64,000 nt of DNA from Aaosphaeria pasadenensis (lineage: Eukaryota > Ascomycota > Dothideomycetes > Pleosporales), in the NCBI GenBank assembly GCA_022813625.1, contig JAKLMB010000001.1, forward strand, positions 1,612,001 through 1,676,000, read 5' to 3'. This document shows positions 10,704 to 23,481 of this stretch, in pieces (position 1 is the first letter of the stretch; each line of letters starts with the position of its first letter). The notes beneath the pieces were generated by a model. The model was given only the letters and a program-made list of their open reading frames with translations. It had not been told where the DNA came from and did no database searches. The position numbers and the translations under genes were made by a program.

Positions 10704-12685
10704 CTACAACCCCAACCTCTTAGGGAGATTTCCTCTATAAATCCAAGCCGCTCCCGCAGCAGCAACACTGAGCCCACCCATCAGCAATCCCAAATTACTA
10801 ACGCTTGTCTCCTCCTTTACCCTTCCAATCTTGCTCTCCTTCTTCCCTCCACCGAATACAACTCTACTCGCGCTCTGGCCCTTGTTGGCCACCTCGAAGT
10901 CGTCCCAGTCGACCTTCGACAAAGTGTTCTGGTACTCGACCACCGTGCCCGACCAATTGTTCGTGATCTTTCCATCCTTATTCTTGTACCACGACCCGCA
11001 CTTGGGGTCCGCAAAACTGCTCCTGGCGAGGATCTCTTGAATGTTGTCGTTGAACGCGTCGGTAGTTGACTGCTTAGGCATGATTCCGATGCGCTCGCCG
11101 CGGTTCCGTGCGTCCAGCACGGCAGACACGAGGGTGTTGAGGTAGCGGGACTGCGCTTCGATCATGAGGATAATCGAGTTGTGGCCTAGATTGGTGTTGG
11201 GGCCGTAGAACATGCCGAAATTGGGGAGGGAGGGCACGGTGGTGCCGTAGAGGGCTGAGGCGCCGCCGCTCCACACGTCTGCGAGTGTGCGGCCGTTGGA
11301 GCCTGTGACTTTGATGGGGAAGAGGAACTCGACAGTGCGGAAGCCGGTCGCGAGGACGAGGAGGTCGTGCTCGTGGTGGGTTGTACCGCCCGCACCGTCC
11401 TCGACTTCGACGCCGGTCTCTGTGACGCGGACGATCTTGTTCGTCTCGAGTGTCGTCTTGGGGTTGGCGATCGCTGGGTAGTAGTCGTCAGTGATGATGA
11501 CGCGCTTGCAGCCGGGTGAATAGTCGGGTCGGAGTTTGTCCCATAAGTCAGGTCGGTTCGGGATCTGTGTTTTCAAAAGCCCATCGCACCACTCGCGGAT
11601 CTGATCGGCGAATTCGGAGTCAGTGTCGAAAATAGCTGGGTGGAAGGACTCTCGGTAGTCCATCTGCATCGCTCGAACTCGCCATCGGACGGGAGGGAGA
11701 TAGCGATATATCGCCCTTGTTAGATTGCTCACGGGTCCGTCTTGTCTGGGAATGACCCAATTGGGCGATCGTTGATAGACGGTGAGGTCCTTAGACGATG
11801 GCAATATCTCTGGAATGATCTGAGCAGCCGTTGCACCGTTACCGATGATACCAATCTTCTTGCCCTCGAGCTTGTAACTCCAGTCCCAGCGTGCAGAGTG
11901 CATGAGCTTTCCCTTGAAGTTTTCCAAGCCCTCAATTTCGGGATATCGTGGCTGGTTCAACTGGCCAACAGCAGATATCAGGAAATCAGACTCGATGGTG
12001 TAAGAGGGGCAGAACTCGGCTTCCTTGTCACCAGTGACCTTGACATCGATTTTCCACTTCGCAGCCGAGTCATCCCAGGTGGCAGCCTCGACTGCGGTAT
12101 TGAACCGAATGTACTTGTAGAGCTTGTATTTGTGGGCAACATTGCGAAGATAGTTCTGTGCGCATTGATCAGCAATGGGAAGTCCAGATTGCGTGTGTCA
12201 CCACTCACGAGGATTTCTTCTTGCCCAGGGTATGCTCTTGTCCAATCAGGATTTTGCTCGAACGAGTAGCTATACAGCATACTCCATACTGAAAATCGTC
12301 AGTATGATATCCCATCTTTTCGAGATTAGTAAACTCACCATCGCAGCAGCAGCCGGGGTACTTGTTGTCACTGTTGGCGAGTCAGGAATATGCCCAATCG
12401 ACGCAACACATCTTGAATGAATAGCCGACTCACTTCCAAGTTCCACCGATTCCCGCGCTCTTCTCGACGATGATGAAGTTGTGACATTGGTTACGTTTGA
12501 TGAGGTCAATGGCCATACACATGCCTAGTCCGAAAGAATCAGTTCTGCACTTCGTTGTGGCTGTCGGTTGTAGCTATATGCGCAGACATACCAGAGATGC
12601 CGGCGCCAATGATCACGACTGCCGCACTCGTGTGGTCTTTGTTCCCCACTGGGACCTGAGGCCATGGCTGAGTGGTTGCTCCCAT
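10704..12685 (-). CDS. Flavin-dependent Baeyer-Villiger-type monooxygenase, C-terminal membrane anchor
   Basis: Five exons (12685-12592, 12524-12434, 12370-12339, 12288-12209, 12155-10704) give 582 residues; all junctions keep frame. FAD-binding GAGISG lies at residues 27-32, followed by GIGGTWNDNKYPGCCCD, the usual post-Rossmann block of this family. The Baeyer-Villiger fingerprint FxGxxxHxxxW(D) appears as FKGKLMHSARWD (about 179-190). The NADPH Rossmann motif GIIGNGATAAQ follows, then the ATG motif LVLATGF. The enzyme class inserts oxygen next to a ketone using NADPH and O2. The last 30 residues form a hydrophobic Ala/Gly/Leu helix followed by RGNLPKR, so the protein is probably tail-anchored. 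It is followed by the DUF3445 gene on the same strand, but substrate cannot be inferred. Confidence 0.9.
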
Positions 12686-13574
12686 TTTCTATGCTGTACA
12701 ATTTGAGAAGGCAAGTGGACAAAGAAAAGGAAAGTAATTGGGAGTGATAGGAGCAAAGTGCACGCGGAGGAGGGCTCCGGAGGGGGGTTTTATTATTTCG
12801 TATTTCTAGCCATTCTAGCCGTAAGAAGTAGAATCTATCTTGTCAATCATGCTTCCCTTAGACCGTTACAGCGGTCTAGAGTGGGTCAAGACAAAGCATA
12901 CCCGAATGACGACCGACGACCGATAGCCGATACAAAGTTTGAAGTGACACTCTTGCAATGACCAGTGCATAGTTACCTCGCAATATATGGACAGTTAAAC
13001 ATATATCAAAGATGAGGGGATCTCGTTTTGTAAGAGTATGTTCTCCACACAAAGATTCCAACACCTTTGAACGCTACAGACATACGATTACAGATTCTTT
13101 CTAAAATTTGGAGCTCATCGATGCAGGGGATGTAGAACCTGGGGTGAGGTGTAGGATGTGGGGAAAGAAGCTTAAGGTGTGGCGCGACGAATTTTACTAA
13201 CCGTAAAAGGCAATGCGGTTATAACAATCGATTCGTTGCGCTCGACTCGGGTCAACGTTTCACTGCGAGACTTGACTTGATGACACGGATGTTGATGACA
13301 CGCAAGGGATTGACACCGGCGAATGTTTGGTGTTGTGAATACTGAATAGGATATTTGTACGAGGTTTTTGCAGTTATCTTATTCGGATCACCTACAGCAT
13401 GATGAAGCTGTGGTGTATACTACTAATCATGTCTCCATGTTTCGATCAAATGCAAGCAGAGAAATGCCCCCTGTTCATGAGGTCGTATATATATCCCGAT
13501 CGAGTGGCTCTCACCAGAATAATCGCCGCTAACCTTATGCATCATCATGGTATATCCTGCGCACCCATTCGTGC
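12686..13574. other. Intergenic region upstream of the monooxygenase gene
   Basis: Nearly 900 bp between the 3' end of the DUF3445 gene and the 5' end of the monooxygenase gene. It should contain the monooxygenase promoter. No gene, RNA or named site seen. Confidence 0.4.
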
Positions 13575-15162
13575 CTAGAAACCTTGCTCTCGATGCCACT
13601 TCTCTTCCCACCCAGGAAACCAAGGACTATCCTCCAGGGTATGCGGCTCCCAGTCGGCAGGAACTAGACCCTTCTCGACTTGTTCACGAGCATACTCCTC
13701 CAATGCAGGGATGACGACGTGCTCCGTGTGCCATGTGTTCTTATACTCCATCAAGCTGCGCTTGCCCTCCTTCAGCACTTTGAGCACCAATGCTGGTACA
13801 AATGGTTCATCTCTGAAGCTCTCTACAGGCGTAAAGAGTGCCTTGAAATTGAACACGATACCTCCAGAGAGTGGAAGGCGACGGAGCGTCTGCCAATCCA
13901 CACGTAAGTGGCAGCGGGTGATGTCCAAGTCGGGACTCTGTACGTCACGGTGTTGCTCGTGTGAGTCTCCAGGAGGCATGTAAAGAGGTTGATCAACTTC
14001 CAATCCCCATGATCCACGTTGAATAGCTTTGTCTGTAGGTTTCTTTGCGAAGTATCTATTGGAGAGTAAGCTCGCATATCAAGTTACACCAACATTGTGT
14101 CACGCACCTGTCCATAGAGAACTGCATCTTCTCTTTGTAGTCCGGTATCGGCGTATGGATTTCATGGAGTTGAAGCCCAATCTTGGTGGCTACATTCCAA
14201 CCCAGGGAGCTGCAGATTATGCCGGCTCGGAAGACATAATGGCCGTTGGTAGGATCTCTGAGGGTGATGGCAAAATCTTCCGGTACGTTGTTCAGGAGGA
14301 CATGGAGAGGATGCATCGCCTTGAGGTCTGTCTCTGTCTTCAGGATGTCGTTGTAGAAGACCATGTTCGTCTCGTCCAGCCGGAAGTATTGTGGGTACCG
14401 GGCACAGATAAATTGTAGTACCATCTCCATGAGTTCTTTGCATACTAATTCAGATCCAGGAAGAGCGTCTAGCACTCCCTTTCCATGCTTTGCGAAGAGG
14501 CCCTGACGCTGTTTGATACGCTCCTCGTAGGTATTCTCGAGTTCGATCCACCAATCCGGCTCGAGTTTGGTCAGGGCTTCGAATGGTCAGCGGTCCATAC
14601 TAGATGATGTTATATCGAAACACTTACACATTGTCTGGTGGTAGTTCCATCGAAAAGGTCTATAAGGCCTTGGAAGTGCTTTGGTGATATCGAATTCTGG
14701 ATAGGAACTGGGCAGAGGTACACCACTGAGCAAGGAATAGTCGGGGAAGTCACCCAAGGCTTTGATCTCCTCTGTCGAGAATTCACAAGGCGTGAACAGA
14801 GGCTCCTTGGCATCAAGATATGAGGTAGTGAGAGGTAAACATGCTGTCTTAGAATTAGGCGGTGAAGCCAAGAAGGCATCCTGGGGCTTTCCAGTTATCG
14901 TTTGCAGATTGCTTTGGATCTCAGCCAACGTGAATCTACGAGAGGGAGGGAATGTGTCCGAGTAATTGATGACCGGCAAGGCATTTGATTTCTCTTTCCC
15001 GGGTGATAGGGATCTTGGAGGTGTTTTGGAGCCTGAAGATCTTCGATGATGGAAGTGAAGGCGGTTCAGGAAGACCGTACGTCTTCCTTGCTTGAACACG
15101 AGTAAGAATAGAGAACTAAAGAGGAAGGCTGCACCAAGCAGCAACAAAAGAGACTTGTCCAT
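13575..15162 (-). CDS. DUF3445 / haem-dependent oxidative N-demethylase-like protein, membrane anchored
   Basis: Three exons (15162-14628, 14576-14108, 14055-13575) give 494 residues. The N terminus MDKSLLLLLGAAFLFSSLFLLVF is a single membrane segment followed by a basic linker (KQGRR, HFHHRR), the topology of an ER-anchored enzyme facing the cytosol. The rest matches the fungal DUF3445 family (HODM alpha-subunit-like): YRPFRWNYHQTM, DWWIELENTYEERIKQR, and near the C terminus HLRVDWQTLRRLPLSGGIVF, FTPVESFRDEP, and EYKNTWHTEHVVIPALEEYA. Bacterial relatives are haem-dependent oxidative N-demethylases; fungal substrates are not known. Start chosen because it gives the complete anchor. Neighbouring oxidoreductase genes on the same strand may be coincidence. 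Confidence 0.82.
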
Positions 15163-17326
15163 CAGAGCTTAAGGTGTCAGCAAAAGTGAAACCTGGGAGC
15201 AGACCGCAGGAAAATAAAAGTGAGGATTGGGTCGGCTGAATAACGGAGGGTGGTGAATTGGCGAGTGAGGCGTAGGTCTGGCCTCGAGGGGTTGCACAGC
15301 AGGGCAAGGAGAATGAGTAGCGAGATGGACCGCGAGATGGACCGCTGATCTCGATGCTGTCAGGAATGAGACTTGTTTAAAGAATCTGGATGCTGCCTCT
15401 TAATAGAAGATTTCCGCCTCATGGTTTGTCGACAAACGAGGATGTAGTAGATCCAAGCTCTTATCAATGTGATAATGGAAGCGGGGGCGTCACTGGCGCA
15501 AACGATACGAGTAGATAGCCACGAGGCTTCTCCAGGTAGAGGTGCCAGAATCAGATCAAAACGTCAATGCGATCCGGCGACAAAGTGTGATAAATCAAGC
15601 AAAGCAGGCAAATCAATTAAGCAACCGACCAACCAGCCTACAATGTAAAGCGGAGTATACTCATTAGGAAAAACAAGCGTACCAGACGTCTAAGATTAGT
15701 AGGAGAGGATACCTCCACAGTACTGAGGAGGTAGAGTAAGCGTAGGAGTAGGCATCATGGGCAGCCGTGGCCATCACCGTCGTCCATGCGTCCATTCGTC
15801 CATTCGTCCACCTTGTCCACCCATCCACCAATCCAACCTCCACGCGGGAGGTGGACGATGGCACGATGGGAAGGATGGAGGGGTTAGCCTGTAGGTTATC
15901 AAGAAGTCTGGGGGAGCATCATCTGCTGTAGCATCAACTGATCCCGCTAATCCCGGAATGGCTGGGATGGCTGATTGGTGCTAACGGAACCTGGTATACG
16001 AGTCCAGTCGACTTTGCCGCCGCCCGCCATTGTTAATTTGTAAATCAATGGGCGCAGGGCAAGGCAGGGCATGGCATGGCATGGCATTGCAGGACCAGGC
16101 CAGGAACTTGGCCTTGTCGCATGGCGTCGTTTTGGACGTAACTCGCTCGTAGGTGGTGGTATCTTTTAGGACGCGAGTTGGTCTTGCCACTACTGGCAAC
16201 AGCGGCGGGATGGTCCCATACAAGATCGAGATAGAGAAGACGAAACGTGCCTTACCCCGCCGCCATATCTGCGGGTCATCGGCGTTGAAATGCCCATATT
16301 CAGTTCAAAAGTCCCGGGTTGGCAGGGGCATGCAGTCGCTTTGGGGTTTGCCCTCGATAATGTACGTACGAGGACGAGACGGAGCTGCTCAGGCGGCAGG
16401 CGGCAGGTCCAGATGTGCGATGAACATCCGACACGAGGCATGGGAAGATGCAGGTTATTACCGCCACCTCTGCACCTGCTCTTCATGGTACGATCCGAGT
16501 GGCCCGTCAGGACGTGCGAGAGCCGTTGTCAGGCCTGCTGATCGAGATAGGAGGACATGGCGCGACTGTTTAATATCGTTGCATTGGGCATGTGGGTGCG
16601 ATGGGTGTATGAGTGTGCGTGTGTCCACGGAGAGTTGCAGGAAGGGGAGGGGGGGAACTCTTCGTTGCAATGCAATCCGGCGATGGCGGTACAAGTCAAG
16701 GTTGTATTTGTCGCTGTGTCATTTCTACCCTTCGCAGAGGTCTGAAGAAAGGGGAGATGGGCTAGAGCTTGTTATGTTATGTACTGCGGGGAGGGGGATC
16801 GAACCAGCTTTTATAGCGATGTGCAATGGAGTACAACAGAAGAATTGGCGGGAGAAACTTCGATGACTTTGTGTAACAAAGAACACACTATACCAGATCC
16901 GGGCCACATCTCAAGCACACGTCAGTGGGTTATGGCATCAATGTTTACAGTAGATGTAAGGGTTAGCTATGGCATGATGAACTGCGGCTCTATTCTTCGG
17001 TCCGTAGAGTCATAGTAGTTCTCCTGGGTCACAGTTCATCGTGAGCGTAGATAAGGGAGGTTGGTGTACAATTATATGGATATAGCAACTAGATAGAGCA
17101 CGATCTGACGCTAGCATGCTGTAATACGAATACTATCCATCTGACTATTCAGACTACAAAAGGTAAATGCTTCAATTTACCAAGTGTCACTCACAGGGAG
17201 ACAGAGAGTCGCACAATCTTGATCCCCTAGTTCATTGTACATGTACAACCTACACAGTATAAGATTCGACAACGATAAGCTTCCTCTGACCCCAAAGACC
17301 CAAAATATCCGCCTCCCCCATAGCTC
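15163..17326. other. 2.1-kb intergenic region with short simple repeats
   Basis: No gene supported. A degenerate CGTCCA(T/C) repeat lies at 15779-15832 and a GGCAT repeat at about 16066-16090. A 237-codon open frame at 16153-16866 lacks an ATG start and has random-looking Cys/Trp/Arg composition, so it is not called. The left part includes the DUF3445 promoter; the right part is the NmrA gene 3' side. Confidence 0.5.
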
Positions 17327-18502
17327 TCAAAGGATGGATGACCAGTCCTCCTTTCCGATATGCTCTTCCATAGTAGTCACGGGCACATCAACTCCCAAAT
17401 CCCAAGGGTATACGACCTCAGGATCACCACCGTCATATCCGAATTCTTCCATGTATGCAAACATATCTGCTAATTCCTGTCCGAAGCTGCCGTAATGGGT
17501 TTCCAACTCCTTCGGATCCGCCTTCGCGTACGTGCATGCGACCCCATGATGCTTGCCCCAGAGCTGACTCCACTCATTCCAAGTGATGACATTACCAGCA
17601 CCGACGAGGTTCTTCCCGGGTGCAACCTCGACGAGAGCTTTCACGAAAACACCTACGCGATGATTAGAACAATTGCAGTGCCATGGACCCGATTACTTAC
17701 CTGTATCAGCCCTTGGGTCGACCATTGGGAACTTGACATCGCCGCCCAGTGGATAACCAAGCTGATAAGATCCGTCCTCTTGCTTCCGAGGTGCGCCTCC
17801 AACAAAAGCCTTCCAGTTCCCTGCAAACACGCCCATTTGCAGAAAGCTTGTCTTCTCGGTCTAGTTCACAACCTGTCAGTGACTCTAACTTTCTGTGCTC
17901 ATTCTCGGGAACTCATATCACTTACAACACTAGGATGCTTCTCCTTCAAATACTCAACAGCCTCCCACTTGCCGTCAAAGTGCAGATTGTGCGTATACTT
18001 CCCCTTACTCCACTTCTTAGTGCTGCTCAGAGTGCTCAGCACAAACCTCTCCAACACCTTCCCACCAGCACTCCCATCCACCGCCGCAACCGCATCAACC
18101 AACCTCTTCCCCTGCGCGACCTCCCGCTCATACGCCACCTCATTCGCCCCGCGGCCCTCCCTCGCAGCACGCTCATGCACGGCCGGATCACGCATGTGCG
18201 TCATGAAGTCCGTGTACCCGAAGACAACATGAGCGCCCGTGAAGGCAGCTTCGAGGGACGCCGGGTCGTCGAGGTCTCCGGACACGACTTCGGCGCCTTT
18301 GGATGCCCACTCGAGGGCGCTGGGCTGGGAGGGGTCGCGCGAGATGCCGCGGACGTGCCAGCCGGGGAGGGAGAGGAAGGTGTCGGCGACGGATGCGCCC
18401 TGGAGGTTTGGTGAGTATGTGGTGGGTTTATATGGTTGAGAAGGAGAGGGATGGTACCTGGTTTCCAGTTATGCCGATAATTGCGATTGTCTTTGTGGAC
18501 AT
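17327..18502 (-). CDS. NmrA-like NAD(P)-binding family protein
   Basis: Four exons (18502-18458, 18399-17926, 17860-17701, 17652-17327) give 334 residues, typical for the family. The N terminus TIAIIGITGNQGASVADTFL has the GxxGxxG dinucleotide-binding glycines, split by the first intron. Then follow WHVRGISRDPSQPSALEW, AEVVSGDLDDPASLEAAFTGAHVVFGYTD and a conserved FVLSTL strand, as in NmrA/HSCARG proteins of the atypical short-chain dehydrogenase group. Most lack catalytic Tyr-Lys and act as NAD(P) sensors or regulators (NmrA controls the nitrogen regulator AreA), though some reduce small molecules. No membrane segment. The actual role of this paralogue is not predictable; fungi have many. 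Confidence 0.88.
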
Positions 18503-19353
18503 TTTGAAGGATTTTGTGGTTTGTTGAAAGTAAATAGAGTAGAGGGAAATGTATATTTGATGATAGGAAAGTCAAAGTCATCCCATTGCTAGCTTTTTAT
18601 ATATTTCATATACTCATACATTGTAATTCTCGGACATATCGTGGATCTTCAAGAATAGTTTCTGTTCCTCCGGCGGTCGGTAGTTCGTCCGCGAGCTCAT
18701 TGAATTCCCCAAGGCGTCATTGAACGGAGAGCTCGCTGCTTGACTTCGTACATGCGGATCTTACGAGCATGGATTTAAGCAAGAGAGTCGGCGATTCGGC
18801 CGACTCACCCTACGAACAAATCCATTTCTTGGTTGGCGTTGTGCAAAAGCATCCGACGATAGCGTATCCTGCTGATGATGGTTTCGGTGGTGCTTGAGTA
18901 CCCGAGATGCCGTTCTTCAGGAATTCTTCTGCACGTTTTAGTCAGCCAGTGCGATGGCACGCCTTCCGATTGCCGAACTCAACATCGTTTTCTGGGGGGG
19001 TCAGGCAGGGCCACAGGTGACGGATTTAAGATTTGAATTGGGGTGATCGCATTCTTGTTTTGTCGAGGGGCCTCTCAGAGAACATCCCTCCTATCCTACT
19101 CACACACATATCTCCGTTAACACCGATTGAAAGCAAAGCTAGGCGGACGAATACATTTGACGCTGACTAGGAACGGGATGAATAAACACTATCTAACATA
19201 AAACCGCTCTCTCTTTCTTTCTTTCTTTCTCTCTCTCGGAAGTAGCAGTCATAACCAAATGTTGGCCTCGTTTCCAATTCGTGTCTGAGCAAAAGAGAAA
19301 CGCCTACTCCAAATTGCAATGCATTGTGGACATAAAAAGGTTGATTTTTGATA
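18503..19353. other. Intergenic region with pyrimidine microsatellite
   Basis: Promoter side of the NmrA-like gene and 3' side of the flippase gene. A (TTTC)n/(TC)n tract lies at 19207-19237, inside the probable flippase 3' UTR. No gene seen. Confidence 0.45.
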
Positions 19354-22300
19354 TCATCTCCTCGAACTGGCCATCTCTCCATACCGGCCGCGTTCTCTCG
19401 TCGTGTCGTATGCTTGCAGGACGCGAGCTTGTGACTCGTCGGTTTGGGAGAAGGCATAGCCGCGCTGCTTGCGCATACGCTGGACTTGACGGACCTTGCG
19501 GATGGCCTTTTGAAATTGTTCCATTCTGTGAGTATGGGTTAGCTCGTGTGTCTGAAATCTGACTCATACTATATACATACCTGGGGCGGTAATCCTGGAT
19601 GTTGTATTTCTGGATCTCCTGGACGTGGTGGTAGCTTTGCGGTCGATACATTCGCTTGTAGTATTTCCATGCATAGTCGCGGACTAGGCAAAGTGCGGGT
19701 AGAATGAGCAATTGAGCCCAGAACCTTGGATCCGGGAAGACTCTCTGGATTACGCCACGGTACTCGGGGGAGACATTGACCATTGGAGCCACGGTCGCGT
19801 AGATTGGGAATAGGATGAACCATAGCGCCATGGATCCTGGAATAGCGAGGAAAGCGTACTTCGTCCAGATGTTGGTGATGAGAGCCGCCTTGCCGAGCAC
19901 TGTCGCCAAGGCCGCGGTGTAAAGACTGGTTCCCCAGGCCCAATGACCGGCATTGCGACCATCCCATTGGGGCCAATCCCACAGCATGAAAGCTTGCGAT
20001 GCAAAGTACAGAATCAGCGAATGATAGAATCCGTTGGCAATCCAGGACCAAAACGAGTGCATCCGGAAGAAAACGCCAGACTGGCTTAGCTGATAGAGCT
20101 GAGGGTAACGGTCGAGAAGTCGAGCGCTGACGAACTGGTCGAACACACCAAGAACGAATGGCGGTGCAGCGGTAAAGAAGACATTGTAGAAGGTCAAAGT
20201 CCAAGATTCGTAGATAATTTGTCCAGAGAAAGCGTTTTGGAAAGAATACCAGAACTGTGTCATAAAGAGCGCAATATTCTTGTAGAACGAGTACAAGATG
20301 ACTTTACTGATTCTCTGGTAGCTCCAGGCACCGTGGACCAGGAGCAACTTGCGGAGGTATCGAAATTGACCAATGGCGATATCAGCACTCCGGGCGGCTT
20401 GGAGACCTTCGACACCGCTGATACCAACTCCAACGTGGGCGGCCTGGATCATTGAAACATCGTTTGCACCATCACCGATAGCAAGGAGAATAGCTTTCAG
20501 ATGGCGTTTGACCAGCTTAACAACTAGGGCCTTCTGTAACGGAGATACACGACTATCTTTATGTCAGTGGCAACGAGTTGAAATCCGAGTCTAGATACGT
20601 ACCAGCATATGACAGCTTTGCATTTGATAGCAAGCTGTAAGAAGCTTTCTTCGAGGTCCTTCTCGAGCGCAAAAGTGAGAGACTTCCCGTCGATAACGAG
20701 AGCAAGGACGTCCATCTCTGCACCACCTTGGCTTTGACTATTGATAGCGTTAAGCTTCTTATGAATATTGTCTCTCGTATCATCTTTGTTCTCCTCATTG
20801 ACGATGAGCAGACTCATGTCTTCACTGATTAATTTGCAGCTCATACCGATGTTGATGGCAGTTTCCTGGCGATCGCCAGTGAGAACCCAAATTTTGATGC
20901 CTGCAGACTGCAGTGTGGCGATCGTATCGGGCACACCATCCTGAAGTTTGTCCTCAATGGCTGTTGCGCCCAGAAGAGTAAAATCATGTTCGATCAACTC
21001 AGCAGCTTTGTCCAATTCGTCAGCACGGTTGCCACCCACAGTCGTCTGGGCAGTGTTGAAAACGCTCCACCACTCCTGGAACTCATTCTCGGGAATCTCC
21101 CTCATCGCCAAACACAGCGTACGCAGACCCTCCGCGGCATATTCCTCCAGATGTGTAAGCGTGGTCTCTGTGTATGGGTTGTCTTTTCCAAGTCGCTCCA
21201 GGATGACGGTATCTGCACCTTTGCAATAGCAGACGATCTTGCCCTCTGGGGTACGGAAGATGGTCGACATCCTCTTCCTCGTGGAATTGAACTCGCAAAC
21301 TGCTAACAACTCATACTCTTGCTGTTCCTTTTCATCTACGAGGATCGTGACAGACCGCGGTTTTCTAGCAATAAATTTGTAGCCGAGTTGTACAGCGCCT
21401 TCCACCAATGCACCCTCATCTGGAGAAGCTGCCTGGTATTTGATGGCGGCCTTTTCGCTGGTCCTTTCTGGGATGACGGTGTGGCAGGTCGAGAGTAGAG
21501 TCAGGAAGTGTCTTATAATGTCTCTGTCACGGTGGGTTTTTCGGTTCTCCTCGAGTTGCTTGAAGTCGTGAATACCAACAGCGACACCATCCTCGAAAGT
21601 AGCCCTACGGTCCTCAGGGATCTCATCCGCATACTGAATACCAGCGATCGAAGATTGTTTGAATTCCATGATGTTCTGAGTCAATGTTCCCGTCTTGTCC
21701 GAAAAGATATATTCAATCTGTCCCAGCTCCTCGACCAAGGACGAAGTACGGCAGTTCGCAGGTGTATCCGTCGGTTCGTAGTAGATGTCTAGATCAGAGT
21801 CGATCAAAGAGCCAGTGTAGTATTTGACAATCTCAATGGTAACGAAGAGCGAGATCGGGACTAAATTGGAGTACAGAACCCAGTATGTTAGCAGATCTCG
21901 GAAGAATTGTTTGGCACCATTGAAGGCCTCCAACTGAAGATAATCGAGGTTCTCTCGTTGAGTCGAACTGATAATGACATCGCCTACAGAACTGACAATG
22001 CTGAGTGCGATCAAGATGGCGACGAGCATAAGAATCTGCTTGTTAACCATCCGCTCCATGGCAGTTGTTTTGATCGGAGCAGCAGTAGCATTTCTCATAA
22101 GCTTCGTTTCGTGACCAGTGAAAACTACAACACCGTGGATCCAAGGAGTATTTCGAAGTGTTGCGCCACGCAAGAGCAGCTGATCTGGGGCCAGAGGCAA
22201 TTCCCGTTCACCGCCCCCAGCAGCCATGGTCAAGGTTGCCTCATAGGTGTACAGGCTGCTGTTCGGTTGTTCGGATCGGATTTTGCCTCCAAGGCGGCTC

Positions 22301-23481
22301 AGTTCTGACGGACTGACTAGCTCTGCTGTCTCCGGAATGGCTTGTTTTATCTTCAAGTTGGTCTCTCCATCGAGATTGGCGGTCTCAATGTAACAGAGTC
22401 CCTCCGGTTCAGATGAGGCGAGCAAGACAAGATCAGCTGGGAACGGGCTCTCTGATTGGACACGAACAATGTCTCCGACAGCAACGTTAATCCATTTCGT
22501 GTCCGTGAACGTAGAACCTTTCAAGACCTGTGCCTGGGAGTTATTCAAACTTTGATCCGACTTCTTTCGCCTGAAGTCCTCCACAAATTCCTTTACTGCC
22601 GATACTAGCAACACGACACCGAGAGGAACAATGGTGGTATAACGCTTCGTAGGGGAAATTCCAGGAATTTGCTGTAGAATGGCAGTAAACAAGAAGAACA
22701 GATTGGCGTATTTCGAGAACTGTTCGAACAGGAACTTTGGTAGGAAAGTGAAGGCATTGTATTTTGCTGTTGAGACATGGTTGTCGACATATTTGTTGGC
22801 AGCATTCGCGGGCGGATTGTTCAGATGTATCATTCGCGGACCAAGTGTCGAGGGATCTGGACCACCTCGACCAAATCCGAACTTGAACTTTCCCGAATTT
22901 CGTTTCTTGGGTGGCTCTTTCGAGTCGCTCATCCCGCTGTTATCTGGACGATTTTGCTGGGCCGCATGGTCCGTCAGAGGCAGATCCATTTCCGAGTATT
23001 CTGGGCCTCTTCCTAGCATATTCTTAACACGCCCAGTCAAGCCCCCTCCAAGACTTAGGATACTATTTCGATTATTCTTTTGAGAGCCACCTCGCCGGAG
23101 TCCTGCCGGAGGTCCCTCGAAATTCGTGGTCGTGCCATAATACATGGAATGGTCGTCGTCTACATCCGCGTCGGAGTATCTTTGATAATTGTTGAGATCT
23201 GAAGTTTGTGAGTATAGCCTTTGACCGCCTGCAGCGTATGGTCCCTGCCCAACTGGTGGCGCTCCGGGGCCTCCTGGAAGGTCCCCCGTTGGTCTGCCTC
23301 CGCCTACGAAATCATCGTAAGATACTGACGGCCGACCTTGGGGTTGACTGCTGGCATGGCTTGTGTCATATCGGTGCTGTAGTTCGTCATCGTTTACAGG
23401 CGCTCGTGCGCCGGAGTTGTATGAGGGTTGAGGGTCATCGAAGTCTATAAGGTTCTCGTTGTAAGGTGGCCGGCCGGCCAT
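19354..23481 (-). CDS. DRS2: P4-ATPase aminophospholipid flippase, Drs2-type
   Basis: Three exons (23481-20603, 20552-19581, 19525-19354) give 1340 residues. A long disordered N terminus (LIDFDDP, then Gly/Pro/Ser) leads to FTFLPKFLFEQFSKYANLFFL in the first membrane helix region. P4 marks follow: DGETNLK in the actuator domain, PISLFVTIE in M4 (charge-free proline motif of flippases), and the phosphorylation site DKTGTLTQN (D595). KGADTVILERL and TGDRQETAINIG (nucleotide domain) and GDGANDVSMIQAAHVGVGISG (hinge, spanning the first intron) complete it. The last, separate exon encodes QRMRKQRGYAFSQTDE and RGRYGEMASSR, the Drs2 C-terminal autoinhibitory/PI4P-binding tail. Drs2 flips phosphatidylserine and -ethanolamine at the trans-Golgi with a Cdc50 partner and drives vesicle budding. 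ATG at 23481 gives the normal N terminus. Confidence 0.95.

Noticed and set aside
16153..16866. 237-codon plus-strand open frame
   Set aside because: It begins with GTG, has no domain, random Cys/Arg/Trp content, and no splice-supported extension.
10704..18502. Secondary-metabolite gene cluster
   Set aside because: No polyketide synthase, peptide synthetase, terpene cyclase, transporter or pathway transcription factor in or next to the three redox-type genes.
19569..20204. 211-codon frame overlapping the flippase on the same strand
   Set aside because: It is a shifted frame inside the membrane-helix region of a clear P4-ATPase.
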